From Montifringilla adamsi (Eukaryota; Chordata; Aves; Passeriformes; Passeridae), in contig JAGGNK010015447.1 in the NCBI GenBank assembly GCA_017590115.1, positions 496,001 through 560,000 of the forward strand: a stretch of 64,000 nucleotides of DNA, given 5' to 3'. A model generated the notes under the pieces. That model made no database searches and was not told the origin of the DNA. It saw nothing but the letters and a program-made list of their open reading frames with translations. Made by a program: the position numbers and the translations under genes. Positions 1-13,642 of this stretch are shown piece by piece. Each line of letters begins with the position of its first letter. Positions within the stretch are counted from its first letter, which is position 1.

Positions 1-3000
1 AGCTGTGCAATGCCCTGGATGGGATCCCACTCCCAGGAAGCAAATGAGAGTTCATGGCTAGGAACAGAATTCAGATTGAGCTGCATGTTATCTGTGTCCA
101 GAGAGATACAACCCACAGCCAGGGCTGGGAAATACCAGCTATTCAGAAAGTTTTACCCTCATTTATTTTCTGAGGGTTTTATAGCTATAGCTTTTGCTGC
201 TGTAGCGTGCTCAGCATCATAAATGGAAACGAGATCAGAGCCCTCAAACATGAGGCTGCAGGATGCCTTTGCTCATGCAGCTTTCACTCCTGCAAAACCA
301 GCTTCAAACATGCAATAGGCTATGAAAGGCAGCAAACTGTGCGGTCTCCCCTAATCCCTTACAGAGAGCACTGCACACCATAAAACCACCAGGGAGCTGG
401 ACAGGTTGCCTTGAGGCCAAGCACTGGAACAGCCCTGTCTTGGACAGCCAGGTTGGAGCACGTGGGTATTTTCTTCAGGGGAGGCCAGAAGCAAAGCTTT
501 TGAGAACCATCTCAATTTTCAGCATGAGGCCAGGGTATTTACCTCACAGGAAATATCATCACCTTCAGCACTAAACCCTAACTTTGCTTCAAGCAATAAC
601 AATTTCAGAGGTCCAATACCAAGGCAGTCATTAAAATGAGAGGATGTAATATAACAAGGAACTTGGTATCTGATAGATCTGATTAGAATATTTCTCATTT
701 CTTGGCAAAAAATTTTAAAAAGGAAAAAACCCCAACCCCACAGAGCTTTTGCTACTTTTCCTAGTAGGAAAGTTTAAGTTTTAACTAACCATTTTGGCTT
801 GGGGAAATAAGCATATTTTTCAGAGTTCTGTCACACTGGATTTTTTTATTAAATTAAACATTTGATTTTATACCCTGAGTTCCCAAATAAAGATTGTTTG
901 CAGATGCTGGGAGCAACTGAGAGCTGATATAGTTACGGATCACTAACTTTAGAGATCTCTTAGTTTCACTGTGCCACATAGGTCTATCTCCATGTGAGAA
1001 GAGGAGGTAAGAAGACCAATTTACCTTGGTGGAATCCCATGAGTCAGAAACTACCTGGTTGCTGCAGTGTGGATGTCACTTTTGTTTACATAAATCCATT
1101 TCTCCAGATTTTGTTACTGTAAATCCAGAGAAAATCTGTTGACGACAGGGAAGAAAACATAGCTTTATAACAATGTAGACAACAACAGAGTTGATTCTAA
1201 TGCCTTTATTTCTGCTCACTGAAAATCAAGGGAGATTCATTCTTTAAAGGTTCAAAGAAAGCCATTTGTCATTTTCCACTGTAAATCCAGTAACAGGGAC
1301 TGGTCTTTGACTCTTGACTTTAACAAGTATTTTACAAGCAGCCAGCAAAAATGTCTCAGAGTAACTATGCCTGTCACCTGAAACACATGAAATGAGAATG
1401 AAGCGTGGTGCGTACGGTTATTAGACCGGCTGCACCTTTCCCACCCCAGGAAAACAATGAGCGGAAGTGTTACCCCCTGGATCTGATCCAGCTTCCACTA
1501 AAGTCAATGGGGAAAAAAAAAAAAAAAATCTCACCTTCTCTGGTGGAATCTGGATCAGGCCCCAAGTGAAGAAAAACCTGCAGATCTCGACCAGAGAGCA
1601 AAGCAATCCCACACATCAGCAACACGTTCCTGTAAATTCTGTGTACGCATAAGATGCTGTATAATTTTGTAACGAGTTTGTAAACAAAGCCTGTAATAAA
1701 TTTGTTAAGGTCTAATTCTCTTTTCACTGTAGCCAGGGATGGTTTTATTGTTGACTTTGGTCATGGCACAATGAATTCAAAATTCCTATCCAACTCTTTT
1801 TTTTGTTTGTGTTAAGTAATTAAACAAAATATTCAGTTCTCAACACCAGTTTAATTTAAGCATTCTAAAAATCACTTCCATTAGGCAGCTCAGATGCTCT
1901 GTCAATATTGTTTTGCCAATAAATCATTATAAACACACATTTTATTTAGATTTTCTCCCAAATGACCAAACGCTATTCTGAAATTGCCTGTCTGTGTCAA
2001 ACTGTATTTTCTCTGCTTTTTCCCCCTAGTTTTTTTCCAGTCCATTTAGTAACAGCAAAAATTGCTCCACTGAGGTTTTGGAAAACCATCTGCATTTATT
2101 TTATCACCTTTGAACATATGTTCAGGAATGAAATCTGTGCAGAGAGTTTACTGCTACCAAGAGATTTGTGCGGCTGCACCAGGAAGAAACTTTGATTGGA
2201 CTTTGCAGAGTGTGTGCTCAAAACCACTCTGCTCATACTCTGTTATTTCAATTCTTTAGCAACCCGAGGCTTTTGCATTGTGTATCTGCAGACAATACCA
2301 AACAGGAAACGAGCCTGATCAGGAGTTTCAAAATTAAAAATTTCATGATAACGACCTGCTATCTCTGACCTCTCGGCGAATGCGTTTGCACAGTGAAGTC
2401 AAGCGCAGGAACATTTGTTTCATTTAATAGAAATATTGTGACAAAAGCAATGGGATTCTGTGCTCTCCATGCTTGCTAAGCATGTGTAGTTCATCATGGA
2501 TATGGGGCAGGAGGCAGGAGGAGGAAGAGGAGGAAGAGGAGTAGGATCAGATAATAAGCACTACAGCTTGTGAGAAGTAAAAGGCTGTGCTCCAGCTTGG
2601 AGCATTTTAAAGAGTGGAGGGGTTGTTCTCTGAAATGTTTGTCTGTATTTTGTTACAGCAGATGGCAGAATGATGAAGCAAGCACAGATGTGGTGTAAAA
2701 AAACCAAGCAATATGAGGATAACAAAAAACTTTTCTGGGAAAGTTGGCCACTCGCTACCACTGTGGGTTCCTGCAGTTCTGGGCAGGTGATTGCAGAGTT
2801 CACCACTGTCATCCCTAATTTAATGGTTTAGCTGATCTCTGGAGGGGGGGGAACCAGTATTTTTTTTCGTGCAGCAGGTTACATTAATGAGCTGCATAAT
2901 TTTCTTTCCTTTCCTTTTTTTCTTGTCCCTTTGAGTTTTTTGATTGTTTGTTTGTTTTGGTAATCTCTAGCTGCTTTGGCACCTCTGAGGAACAAGCGGT

Positions 3001-3348
3001 AATGCTTTGCATGAATGTCCCCAAATATAGATTTCTCTTTTGTTTTAGGGCTGAGCTTTGAAGCCAGCGGCACCTGAAAGCCATACTTTCATCACGGAAC
3101 TGACCTTTTGATGTCATGACCTCATGTTTCTGGACATTTTGATCACAGGGCTCTATTTTGGAGCTCTTACCCACACAATAGATGAGATCATGACCAGGCT
3201 GATTGAGAAGTGGCTGTGTACACAACAACCAAGGAGCAAAGAGAGAATGAGGCAGCCCTGTGCCATCTTTGCATCCACCTTCACACATCTCCTCCTGGTC
3301 TGGTGATCAAGGTTTGCTTTCTGCATGTCCAAGGGTTCAGATGCCCAG
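1..3348. other. Intergenic, no gene recognised
   Basis: There is no coding frame resembling a known protein. The stretch is AT-rich unique sequence with a purine-rich GGA/GAA run at 2503-2547. Parts such as 1370-1440 and 2000-2390 look low in repeats and could be conserved non-coding DNA, but that cannot be judged from one sequence. Confidence 0.5.
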
Positions 3349-3500
3349 AATATCCTATAATGCTTGGGTTTACAAGTGACCCTAAAGATGATCTCATTCC
3401 AACACCTCTGCCATGGGCAGGGACACCTTCCACTAGACCAGGTTTCTCAGAGCCACATCCAACCTGTCCTTGAGCGCTTCCAGGGATGATCTTTGGCAGG
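3349..3500 (-). mobile_element. CR1 LINE fragment
   Basis: This is a diverged CR1 3' region in reverse orientation. Recognisable parts are the GATGATCTCATTCCAAC-like segment, the 'CTGCCATGGGCAGGGACACCTTCCACTAG' block and the 'CAGAGCCACATCCAACCTG' block. The terminal octamers are nearly lost, suggesting an old copy. Confidence 0.8.
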
Positions 3501-6500
3501 AGGACAATTTCTCAGTTCACATAAACATGCCATGTGTGAATCTGGGTATACCTTCTGGAAAAGGCTGCCATGGTTGTAGCGATGGCCCTCTTCAAAACAC
3601 AGTACATTGTCACTCTTCACCTGTGTCACAGGGAGCAGACAGAGTCATTGACAGACCAGATAATTCATCCAGGGGAGACTGCTAAGGGGGCAGGTAGCGT
3701 GGTCCTTTCCTCTAAACAAAAATATTCTCATGGAGGGTGTGAGGAAAGCAAAGGAAGAGCTGAAACATGCAGGCAGTTGGAGCTGTTAGGTGGCAAACAT
3801 CTTGCAGAGATTTCAGAAAGTGAGGGAGAATTCAGCTGTTCAACTGTAACATCAGATGAAAGGCTCTTTCCTGCTATGATAAGGGTTAAATAAATACCAT
3901 TAGATGATCTGTAGCAGTAATTCAAAAGGAAAATGAACGTCTATTAATTGGGTTTAGTCCCTCTGTGTTGATAGGAGTTAATCATGCTCGCTGAGCAAAA
4001 ATGACGAAGCCTTGCTCTCAGTTACCCTGTGCAGCTGCTGTTTTCAGCACTCAGGACTATGAAGCCGTTAAGTGAGGGCCAAATTTGGCTCAGAAAGTAC
4101 TAAATCCAATTGAATGCATGAGGGGGAGCCCATGTTGGAAGCATTATCCACCACACAGAACAGGCCAAATTTTTAATATGAGTTCATAAAAATTTCTCAT
4201 TACTTTGTCTAGTTCCAGGGATTTAGGTTTTAAAATAAGTTTTGAACTGTCTGGTATGAGCAGTACACATATATTTAGCAGCAATTTACAAAAGAAAAGA
4301 ACCCTGTTAATGGAAGTATGCAGAAAAATACTGTGTCCAGCACTGCAAATAACCTCTGTTGATTCTTATCTATGTTCTCAGTGTCTCAGAGAGGAATTTT
4401 AATACAAATCTTTGTTTTGTTTTACTCACCACATTTTGTAAAAGAATCACCTCAACTTACTGCTTGTAGAGATCTGTGGTGTGCAATCTTTATGGATAAT
4501 GAAGCAGAAATATGGCTCTAAAACTGCTGAGCAATGTAAGAGTTGCAAGACCCACACTTGTACAGCAGAGAGTGAAAACAAACGTGTGAAAATGACAGAA
4601 TTGGTTTCTCAGGCCCCAAGACTAAATATGTTTTAAAATATTGAATGACAGCTTTTTTCAAGTTATTACAAATATCTCAAGTCAGATTTGTATGTGATAC
4701 AGCCCACTGCTCACATGGAGCATAATTTTTGTAATCTTTGTTATTACACAAATCTACTCAATATGATTCCCAGTAAGTTCAGAAAACAGAAATTTGCTCA
4801 TTTCCACACTGCTGACAGAGCATTCAGAATAACCCAAATAGATGAGCCGAATCTCAGGTCAGAGCATGGTCCCTGAGTTTATGTCCTAAGGATAAAACTA
4901 CCAGGAAGGAATTTTTTATTTCTGCAGAGAGTGAGAGCTCAGCTGCCACATTCACAGTGTCTACGCCATGCTATCACATGTTTGAAGACTTTAGGAGGAA
5001 GAATCTGGTCAGCTGGAGAGTTGATGGGAAGAAGAAGAAGTGGGAGATGGATGGGGCAATAATTATTACATGGCCTCCTTGAAAACTCCATCCCTCAAAC
5101 ACAAAAAATGCAGCCCTCAGGATCCTCCTGATCCCAGAATCTGACTCAGAGGCATTTATTCCTTAGGTCAATAATCTTGGATTCCTGAGACTTGGCACTG
5201 GGACATGGTACTTGTACTAGGCGGGGGTAAAGGTGAAAAAAACCCCTTCTCCCACCATAATCAGATAACAGCAATTATGCAAGAGGGAGTTCTCATGGGA
5301 ACAGTTTTGTCTCAAACTCCCATGGCTTTTTAAAATTTTTTTTCCACAGAAATTGAAGATATGGGTTTCTGAGAAAGGGCCTGCTGCTTGTAGTTTTCTC
5401 AGAAGGATATGAGGGCACTGGAGAATAGAGAACTTAGGCAGAAAGAAGAAAATTCTCACTGAGTAGAGTTTTTCAATGATCTATTTTCCCTTCACTACAA
5501 AATTATGTGGTGAAGTTTCCTGAAAGAGACCCTGATGCAGGGAGAATTTGCATGTGAGTGACAATGAAAAGCACCTCAGTACAGAATCTGGATCGAGGAG
5601 AAGAGCTCAGAAATCCCTGTGGATCCTTTCTCTCTTTTCCTGAATGTCCAGGGAGATTCAAGAGTGTCAGTGGCACAAAAAGGGAGAGCAGTGACAGAAT
5701 AGCTGCAGAACACACTTCTCCATTCACAACAGTCAGGCAAAGGCAGCACAAGGACAACTCCATCATTGCAGAGGCTGATCCAGGGCATGCCCTTCATCTC
5801 CTTCCATGAGACCTCAAGGAGAAGGATCCATAATGCTGTTTCATAAACCAGCTTTAAGAAACATCAAACCAATGTTGCAATGGTCTGGACCTGGTCCACA
5901 CAAAATAAAGGCAAAATCTGGGGGGATTTTTTAGCAGTATTTGCTGTTGAACAGTTTATTTGAATCCAGAATATACAGGAAAAAAATACATGAATAGTGA
6001 AAAGTATCTAAGTCACATATAGAACTAATAAATACTCAGCTTTATTCTGATCTCCTGCAGGTTTAATGTCTGACTTCAGTGGGATTAGTCCCAGTTTTTA
6101 CTGATACAATAAAGGTTGGAATTACATGTGTGACATTTGAAAGCAGGTGGTGGGCTCTGTGCAAGCTCAGACTCTCAATTTCTGTGTGCCATGTCACTGC
6201 TGCCCTATGAAGCTTCGTGATGGATGCTTATGGAATTATTTAATGGGATAGATTATAGGGACCTACATTTCCATGCTTTAAATTACCTCTGCCCTGCTCG
6301 GGGGGATATTGTTGACAGCTCTCAGATTGATTCAATGCAGCTCACCAGGCAAACCCTAGGGGTTTTCTATGCCACCAGCTAAGCAATCTTCCCTGAGAAC
6401 CACAATGCAGAGAATTCAACATCAACTCTGATTCTTGCTTCAGATGGAACTTCAATGGTTTGGTTTTGTTCAAAGAAATTATGAGAAATCAAAGTTAGAT

Positions 6501-9314
6501 GTGCAGGTGCTGGCATTCAGAATTAAATTCTGAAATCCATAACTACTGCCAGCACAAGAAAACTGGGAGATGAAAGTAGCATGTGCACTCTGCAGGCTCA
6601 GTGAAGATGCTCTTGTTCAGAAACAAAACTGTTTTAAGCAACAGCAGTTTATCTGGAGAAAAGACAAAGATCCCAATCCTGCTGAACAGTGGTGCCCAAG
6701 TGAGTTACTTTTTAGTTCACCAGAGACTTCATGGTTTTGGCTTTCCCAGGCATTTTTCAGTAGGTATTATAGAGCATAATTAGCATGATAAATTTTACTA
6801 CATTAGAAACATTCCAGAACCACAACCTGAAATAAATTGAAATGGTTGATAATGGTTAAGCATCATGTCCTGAATTTTGAAGCCTCTACCAGCCTTTAAT
6901 AATGGCTCAGTTTGCAAATACAGCTTGACTTCGTGGCTAAGAAAATTTCCTTGAGATTTTTCTCTTCATCTGCTTTTCCATAAAATCTTCAGAAATACCA
7001 GAGATTTTACAGTGCCTAAACATAATCTGAAGTGTCCACTTCTGTCAGCCCTGAGGTCATCCATTCTCCCATGAAGTGTTTACTAAATATTCCATTGCCC
7101 CAAGTAATGGTTTGCTCAGTGGGAACAGTGCAGGCTCCAGGAGTGAATAGCTACAGTTCAGGAGGTGTGAATACAGACAATAACACATCAGCTGATATCA
7201 AGAAATTCACTGGAAAGCCAGAACTGGAGCTTAAAAAAAACTAACTTTAGCAGAGAAAAGCAGAAAATGAGGAAAAATTAAATCCAGAAGTTTGCAAACT
7301 TAGGGGAAAAAATAAGCTGACCTTTGATAATAGCAGTAATTGGTGTTTTTTCCCCCAGAGGGTTCATCCCCCTCTGCCTTGCAAAATCCATTCATTTCCC
7401 AGCAAAATAAAATATAATAGCTTGAGCTGAAATTCTGCTGTCAGGGAGATTTTTGTGCTTAAAACATTGAGTGGGTTTCTGCTAATAGTGTCTGTAGGAG
7501 TGGTTTATAGATTCATTCTGAAAAAAACAAAAACAACAAAAAAAAAAACCACATAACCACAATCAGGATTTACTGAGAGACAGTTCCCTAGCTTGGTCTG
7601 CATTAAAGTGGATTTAATTCACTCTAACTGCTTGCATAAGTCTCGATCCAAAATAACCCTGAAGTTCATGTCTAGTTTTAAAGGAAAAAGAGCTGTCAAG
7701 AAGTTAGTAAGATTAACCCCGTACTTAAAACTAAACACATGCTCAAATGTTTTTAGGGATCAGGGTAATAATAAGGATCATTAGTGATTTTATTCCTGGA
7801 ACTTATAGTTGTTCACTAAGAAAACCCGAAATGGAACAATAATATGATCAAGCCTCTTAGTTTCCATCCTACAAATTTTGTTTTAAACTCTCAGGGTAAA
7901 AGAAGTACAAAAGATAATCTGTAAGAATTTAAGCCTTGATCCAAAAACCATGTAAATTTGCAAAAAGCTTCAAAAAATTTCTAATGGGTCCTGAGTTATG
8001 TGCTTGATAATTGAACCATGGTCAATAAACACCATGGATTTATAGGGCAACAAAAAGAACACACCAAAAAAACCTGATCATTCATTGGTTTTAGAAATCA
8101 AAGCACAAAATTAGCAGTAAAGCGTTTGGCAGCACTTCACAAATTCTTCCTTGAAAAAGTCATTCCAATGGACTTGGATCTGAATGCAATTGCCTGCATG
8201 GGTTGCTGGGGAAAGGGAAGTCAGTTACATGCAGAGATGACTGGGAATGCCAGGGGGAAAAGTAATTCTGTGGATAACTGTGGGAACAGCTTTAGACCTA
8301 GGGTGAAGTTATTGAGGCCACTTCAGTGACTGAGGTGCTCAAGTCAATGTCTGAAGGCAAATTGAACACCTCCCTTCAAATGAGGGGTTTGACAGCAGCA
8401 CTTTCTAAACGGTGCTGAGGAAACAGAAAATCTTTAGGTAATGATGATAGATTACTTTCTCCTTGCCTTGTACCTCCTATTCCAATATCTGCTTGAAGGC
8501 TGCTACAACTGCAGGTGAATATTTTAGTGACATGCCCAAAGAAAGTATTTCTCTGAATTTATCCCTCCTATCATCCATATACCCAAACCAAGACTTAAGC
8601 AAGTTGCTACAATAAAGTCCTACACTTTTCCAAGTCCTTGCTAGTCAGCTCAAAAAATTTATGGGCAATTTAGAGCAAACACACAGATTTAAATGCTGTT
8701 TAATATCATCCTCGATGTCAGGGTAGGTGAGATCCTTCATGGTGGAGGTCCAGAGGTGTTAAAAAAAAGGACCAATATCTGTCACTGCAGCTGGCAAACT
8801 GCTGTCAGGACAGCACTAACACTTGCCTTCACATCTCTCTTCCCTCCCAGCTAACTTCTTGTTCTGTTCTTATTAGTTCTCCAGATGAATTTATTAGTCT
8901 GTCACTCAAATGTGGGAGACTCTAAGGAAAGTTGGCCAAAACCAGAATGTGAGATGAATTTTTTGGCCAGCTGGAAACAGCTTGGATGCTGCAGGATGGG
9001 CACCCCTTTCTTAGGGAGTGGTGAATTGCATCAAAGACATAAAAAGAAGGACAAAGGATATAGACTCATTTTCTGTCAGGATCACAACCTTATTTGCAGA
9101 CCACTTTGTTTGTCTCCTGGTCCAACATGCACTGACAGGTTAAAAATAGGAACTACCTATGAGGAGAAAGGGTGTTGGGCTGAATGAGAGGGATTTTTGG
9201 GACTGATGGAGTGAAGTGCCCAGAAAACATGAGTCTAGTGTTTAATGGAATTAGTTTTCCCTTAAAATATACATTTATATAGTTATTGATTCCCTTTTAC
9301 CCCATGTGCATTTT

Positions 9315-9316
<2 letters not shown>
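3501..9316. other. Intergenic, no gene recognised
   Basis: This is 5.8 kb of unique-looking, AT-rich sequence. Short open frames are present but none resembles a known protein or has splice context that I trust. There are A-rich runs near 7517-7551 and a GAA run near 5030-5042. Confidence 0.5.

Positions 9317-9356
<40 letters not shown>
9317..9356. repeat. Pure T tract, 40 bp, flanked by inverted GTGCATT/AATGCAC
   Basis: There are forty uninterrupted T residues. GTGCATT at 9306-9312 and its reverse complement AATGCAC at 9357-9363 bracket the tract. Confidence 0.9.
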
Positions 9357-9359
<3 letters not shown>

Positions 9360-9363
9360 GCAC

Positions 9364-10482
9364 CTACTCTGTAATTCCAGAAGCCTCCAATGGGCTGGAA
9401 GACTTGTCCCTAGCATAGGTTACCTACAAATCCCAGCATTTCAAATTAAGATAGTCTGTAAAGGGGAAGTCCCAGGTGCTTTCAGCACAAGTGTGAGCAC
9501 TGAAAATGAAGTTAAATCTGTCAACACTGACCAAAAATAAAAGGGTTCATAGGACAGAGATGGAAATCCCAGGACAAACAGCTTCAAATGAGGGAGAGGA
9601 GAGAGCAAGAAGGGGGACTCCTTTGGATGTTTGGCAGTGGGGACAAAATGCCAATCCTCAAATGTACAGTTTGCAATAGAGATGATGAATTGGGTGCAAG
9701 ACAATGACCCATTGCTGGGCTGGGCAGGTGACAGTGTCAACCAGCTCTGGAAGATTGACCAAGGTTAAGTGTTAGCTGGCGCCAGGGAGCTGCAGGCCAC
9801 CCACACAGATCAAGTGGGAAAGCACTAATGGGAAAGACATTTTGGGAGTTAAAAATATAACCGGTTCCTTAATCTGGGAACACAGCTGTAAAATAACAGC
9901 TGGACAGCAAGGCAGAACAAAGTTCTCCTCCATGGCTGAGTGAAAGGTGGTTGAATGGAAAGGCACCATCTGCTTGATCAGTACAGGCCCTCAGCCAAGA
10001 TGGCTACGTGTGGAGAAAGGCAGGGCCACATTCCTCTGAGATGGTAGCACAGCTCTGTCCCACAGGCCAGGACAGCAGTCTTCAAAGTAAAAATGAAATA
10101 TTAGACATTTTAAAAGGATTTCCCACTATATTCATGTTGTTCCTATAACACAAGCCAAGGAGTAGGAAGTCAGCACATCAAAATACATTTGCATGAACTT
10201 GAGAACAGACATCTCTTCTGCACCAGACAATGCCTTCTACTGCCAGTAAAGGCAACATTTGGGCTGCAAATACACGGAAAAATGTTCCTACGGCACTTGC
10301 ACGAAAGACAGGCAGCTGAGAAAGGAGCCTCTGTTGCTGATAGTGTTTGAAGTGATTCACAAAACCCAGGAATATATCAGATCCTGCAGGGATGAACACT
10401 CCCATTCTGCCCCAGTGTCCAGCTGAACAATTTCCACAGCTCCAAGGACAAAACCTGTTCCCACCATTTAGGATTGCTGTGA
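9364..10482. other. Intergenic, no gene recognised
   Basis: No coding frame or repeat family was recognised in this 1.1-kb stretch. Confidence 0.5.
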
Positions 10483-11118
10483 CTGTCCATGAGTCAGCAG
10501 TGCCCTGGTGCTGAGAAGGTCAGTGGTGTCCTGGGGTGCATTGAGAAGAGCAGTGCCAGCAGCTCAGGTGGTGATCCTGCCCCTCTGCCCAGCCCTGTGT
10601 GACACATCTGGAGAGCTGTGTCCAGCTCTGGGCTCCTCAGGACAGCAGGGACATGGAGCTCCTGGAGCAGGGCCAGCGGCGGCTGCAGAGATGATTTAGG
10701 GCCTGGAGCATCTCTGGCAGGGAAAGGCTGAGGGAGCTGGGGCGTTCCAGCCTCCAGAGGAGCCCCAGCTGAGAGGGGCCCTCAGCCCTGGGTGTCCCTG
10801 TGTGCAGGGAGGGCTCCGAGCAGGGCCTGGGCTCTGCTCCGGGGGCCCAGCGATGGCACCAGAGGAACGGGCAGGGACTGATCCCAGGAGGTTCTACCTG
10901 GACAGGAGGCAGAACTTCTTCCTTGGGCACTGACCGAGCCCTGAACAGATTGTCCAGAGAGGGTGTGGAGTCTCCTCACTGGGGATATCCCAGAACCAGC
11001 TGGACACAACCCTGTGCCCTGTGCTGTGGGATGGCCCTGCTGGAGCAGGGAGGTGAGGCCAGTGACCCACTGTGGTCCCTTCCTGCCTGAGCCATCCTGG
11101 GATTCTGATATTCTGTGT
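10483..11118 (+). mobile_element. CR1 LINE fragment, about 640 bp
   Basis: This is one of the longest CR1 copies in the window, in forward orientation. It covers the end of the reverse-transcriptase ORF and the 3' UTR region. Recognisable blocks are the 'GTGTCCAGCTCTGGGCTCCTCAG' segment, 'GACATGGAGCTCCTGGAG', 'AGGCAGAACTTCTTCC', 'GTGGAGTCTCCT' and the 3' end near 'GGGATTCTGATATTCTGTG'. It is much more GC-rich than its surroundings. Open frames inside it are remnants, not host genes. Confidence 0.92.
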
Positions 11119-13529
11119 GGGTAGTGGCTGGCCCAAGGCAGAGCACAGACTGAAGCGTGCTACAATTCAGGATTGCAGAGCTCTCCTCCATGTCAGTTGA
11201 GAAGCATAACCCACACAAGGCAGGCACAATGTAGCCACAGGTGTTGCAAGGGGTTAAATACTCATCTGTCAGCAGCACCTCTGCTTTCAAGTGAGCTCTG
11301 CAAACACTCAAACCACCACAGGAGAATCATAGATCACAAGATCCAGGCTCAGGAGCTGTAAACACTCTCAGCGCTTCCCAAGCATCACATTTTGTAGCAG
11401 CACACGACACAGAAACTGATTGTCTGCATCCCTGCACTCTCCTTTCTGCCAGCTCGGCGTTCCCCACTATTGCACCTTTTAGATTTTTTTTTTTTCAGAC
11501 TGTTGTACATGACAAATGAAGACCAGGAACAGCTTCTGCAGTTTTCTAACTTACAGTCTTAACAGCTCTTCCCAAATACCCTGCAAAGCTTGGAAGAGGC
11601 ACAAAGCAGAAAATGACTGTCATCTTGCACTGTAACTGGCTGCTTTATGACGTAATAGCCACTACTTGCATTTTTCCCTGGGATAAGCTGTTGGCATTCC
11701 AGAAGAGAAGGGTAGATTCCTGAGCTTACGTGTGAATTTCCTGCAAGCTAAGCACATTCATAGAAAAAGATTCTGTAGATCCCCTGCTGTTATATTATTT
11801 TGTAGGTAAGCCTGTCAGCTCTTTCAATTAAAACTTTTGTTTTCTGATGGAAATCAGGCTTCTACATTAACTTCCTTTTCTTGCAAATACTACTCTTTAT
11901 TATTTCAAAGTTATTATTTTAATATACTCATTATCACAGTATCATTACTTATTACTCTTTGGGAACCAGCTTTAAACCATTCAGTGGCATCCAGATTTTT
12001 AGCTGACATAATATGGGATGTATCAAGGGTGGCAACATTCAGTGCTGCTGTTTAGTGACTCAGTGCATGACAGAGGTCTGAGAATTGACATTTGTTTGAC
12101 ACATCACATTTCCTTCACCTACTGTGCCTCTTACTACCTTCAGCTCCTACCTCTGCCTTGTATTTCCAAATCCAAGACTACTGCAAAATGAACTTTATTT
12201 ATGCAATAAACAGAGCACCTGTCTGGCACCTGTTTTAAGCATTTACCACTGGCAGTGAAGCTGCCTGAGCTACAGAGAAAAACAAAAATACCTCTTCAGA
12301 TTGCAAATGAAAGAGCCTTCAAAAGTCTGCTTAATCAGTGTACTCTGGCAAAGTGCTGCATCCTGGAACAGACCCTGCTCTTCAGTAGTACAGAACAGAG
12401 ACATTTTTTCAAAGCTATGGACATTCATACCACAAACAACGTGGTATGAATTTTTACCATGATCAAACACAAAAGAAAAGCCAGACTTACCTCTGGGTGA
12501 GGCTTTTTGGATCATCACATGTGTGAGCTGCAGAGGTGGAAGGAGAGGCATGTGGAAAAGCAGGACAGGGACAAACCAGAACAGGCACCCAGCAGTCAGG
12601 ACTTGCAAAATGTCTACGGGAAGACTGGAGCAGTTCAGCTCTACAAGACTTAAAGGGACAAATTTCCACAAGCCCACTGGGGCAAAAGCCTCAGGAAGAG
12701 CACAATTCCCCAGTGGGAGAAGGCAGGCCCCAGTCCTGGAAATACTGAAGCATGTCTTTAAGCATGTGAGAACTGCTGTGGGCTTCAGTCTGTGCAGCCC
12801 TGCACAAGCCTGCAGGACTCGATTTACTGACGTGCACGAAGTTACCCAGGGAGGGGATGCTCCAGCAGAGTGCTTGTTACAGCTCCATCACAGAAGGAGA
12901 AAGGTGCCATCACTGCTGAGTTACTCTGAAGAGTGATAAGAAAATTCCAGAAGTCCAGAAAGGAAAGAAAATAAAATAATCAAAATTCAACCTAAAAAAA
13001 ACCCCTCAAGTCATTGCAACAAATGTTGCTTGTGTATTTATCGTGATATTTCTAGTTTGTTTTTTCAGCATGATACCCACAATAGCTGCCCACCTAATTG
13101 AAACATTTTGAAAGCACTTTGAACTGCTCAAAACAAGTGAAAACAACACCAGTTACAGATTTACAGCTCGCCTCTCCACTGTGGCTGAATTATTGTGTCC
13201 AATATTTCACAGTGAGAGCAGAAACATCCCAATGACAGGGCACAGGAGATTGTGAAGACACCAAATCAGTATCAGCAGAATTCAAAGGAGAGTTTCCCCT
13301 TAGCTTTGCTGCCCAAGATTGTCACAGTATGGCTGCATAGGACAACTGGAGCCTCTATGGTGTCCCCAGACCTTTGTCCACCACAAAGGCCCCCAAAACA
13401 ACACATATGATGAAACTTTTCCATCATAGAGGTGGCATCATGACTTTGGGACAGTCAGGAGGGGATTTCCACAGTTGTGGGATATGAATAGGCAACATAT
13501 TTGGGCTCAGGCTTGGTCTGAAGCAGCTC
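11119..13529. other. Intergenic, no gene recognised
   Basis: No coding frame with recognisable similarity was found. The 137-codon open frame near 12523-12936 has no family features and overlaps an antisense frame of similar length. Confidence 0.5.
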
Positions 13530-13642
13530 TTCTGCATCATAGAACCATAGAATCACAGAACCATAGACCACAGAATCATAAAATCATGGAGTGGTTTGGG
13601 TTGGAAGGGACCTTAAAGATCATCTTGTTCCAACCTTCCTGG
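13530..13642 (-). mobile_element. CR1 LINE 3' end with expanded terminal octamers
   Basis: This is a reverse-oriented CR1 3' terminus. Several imperfect copies of the CATAGAAT/CACAGAAC octamer (13535-13590) are followed by 'GGTTTGGGTTGGAAGGGACC' and the 'AAAGATCATCTTGTTCCAAC' block, after which the element is 5'-truncated. The octamer array is longer than in the other copies here. Confidence 0.93.

Noticed and set aside
10508..11311. Cluster of open frames on both strands
   Set aside because: They fall within or at the edge of the CR1 copy at 10483-11118 and are decayed retrotransposon sequence.
12523..12936. 137-codon open frame on the plus strand and antisense 135-codon frame at 12270-12677
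   Set aside because: The overlapping frames on opposite strands have no similarity to known proteins and no splice signals that join them.
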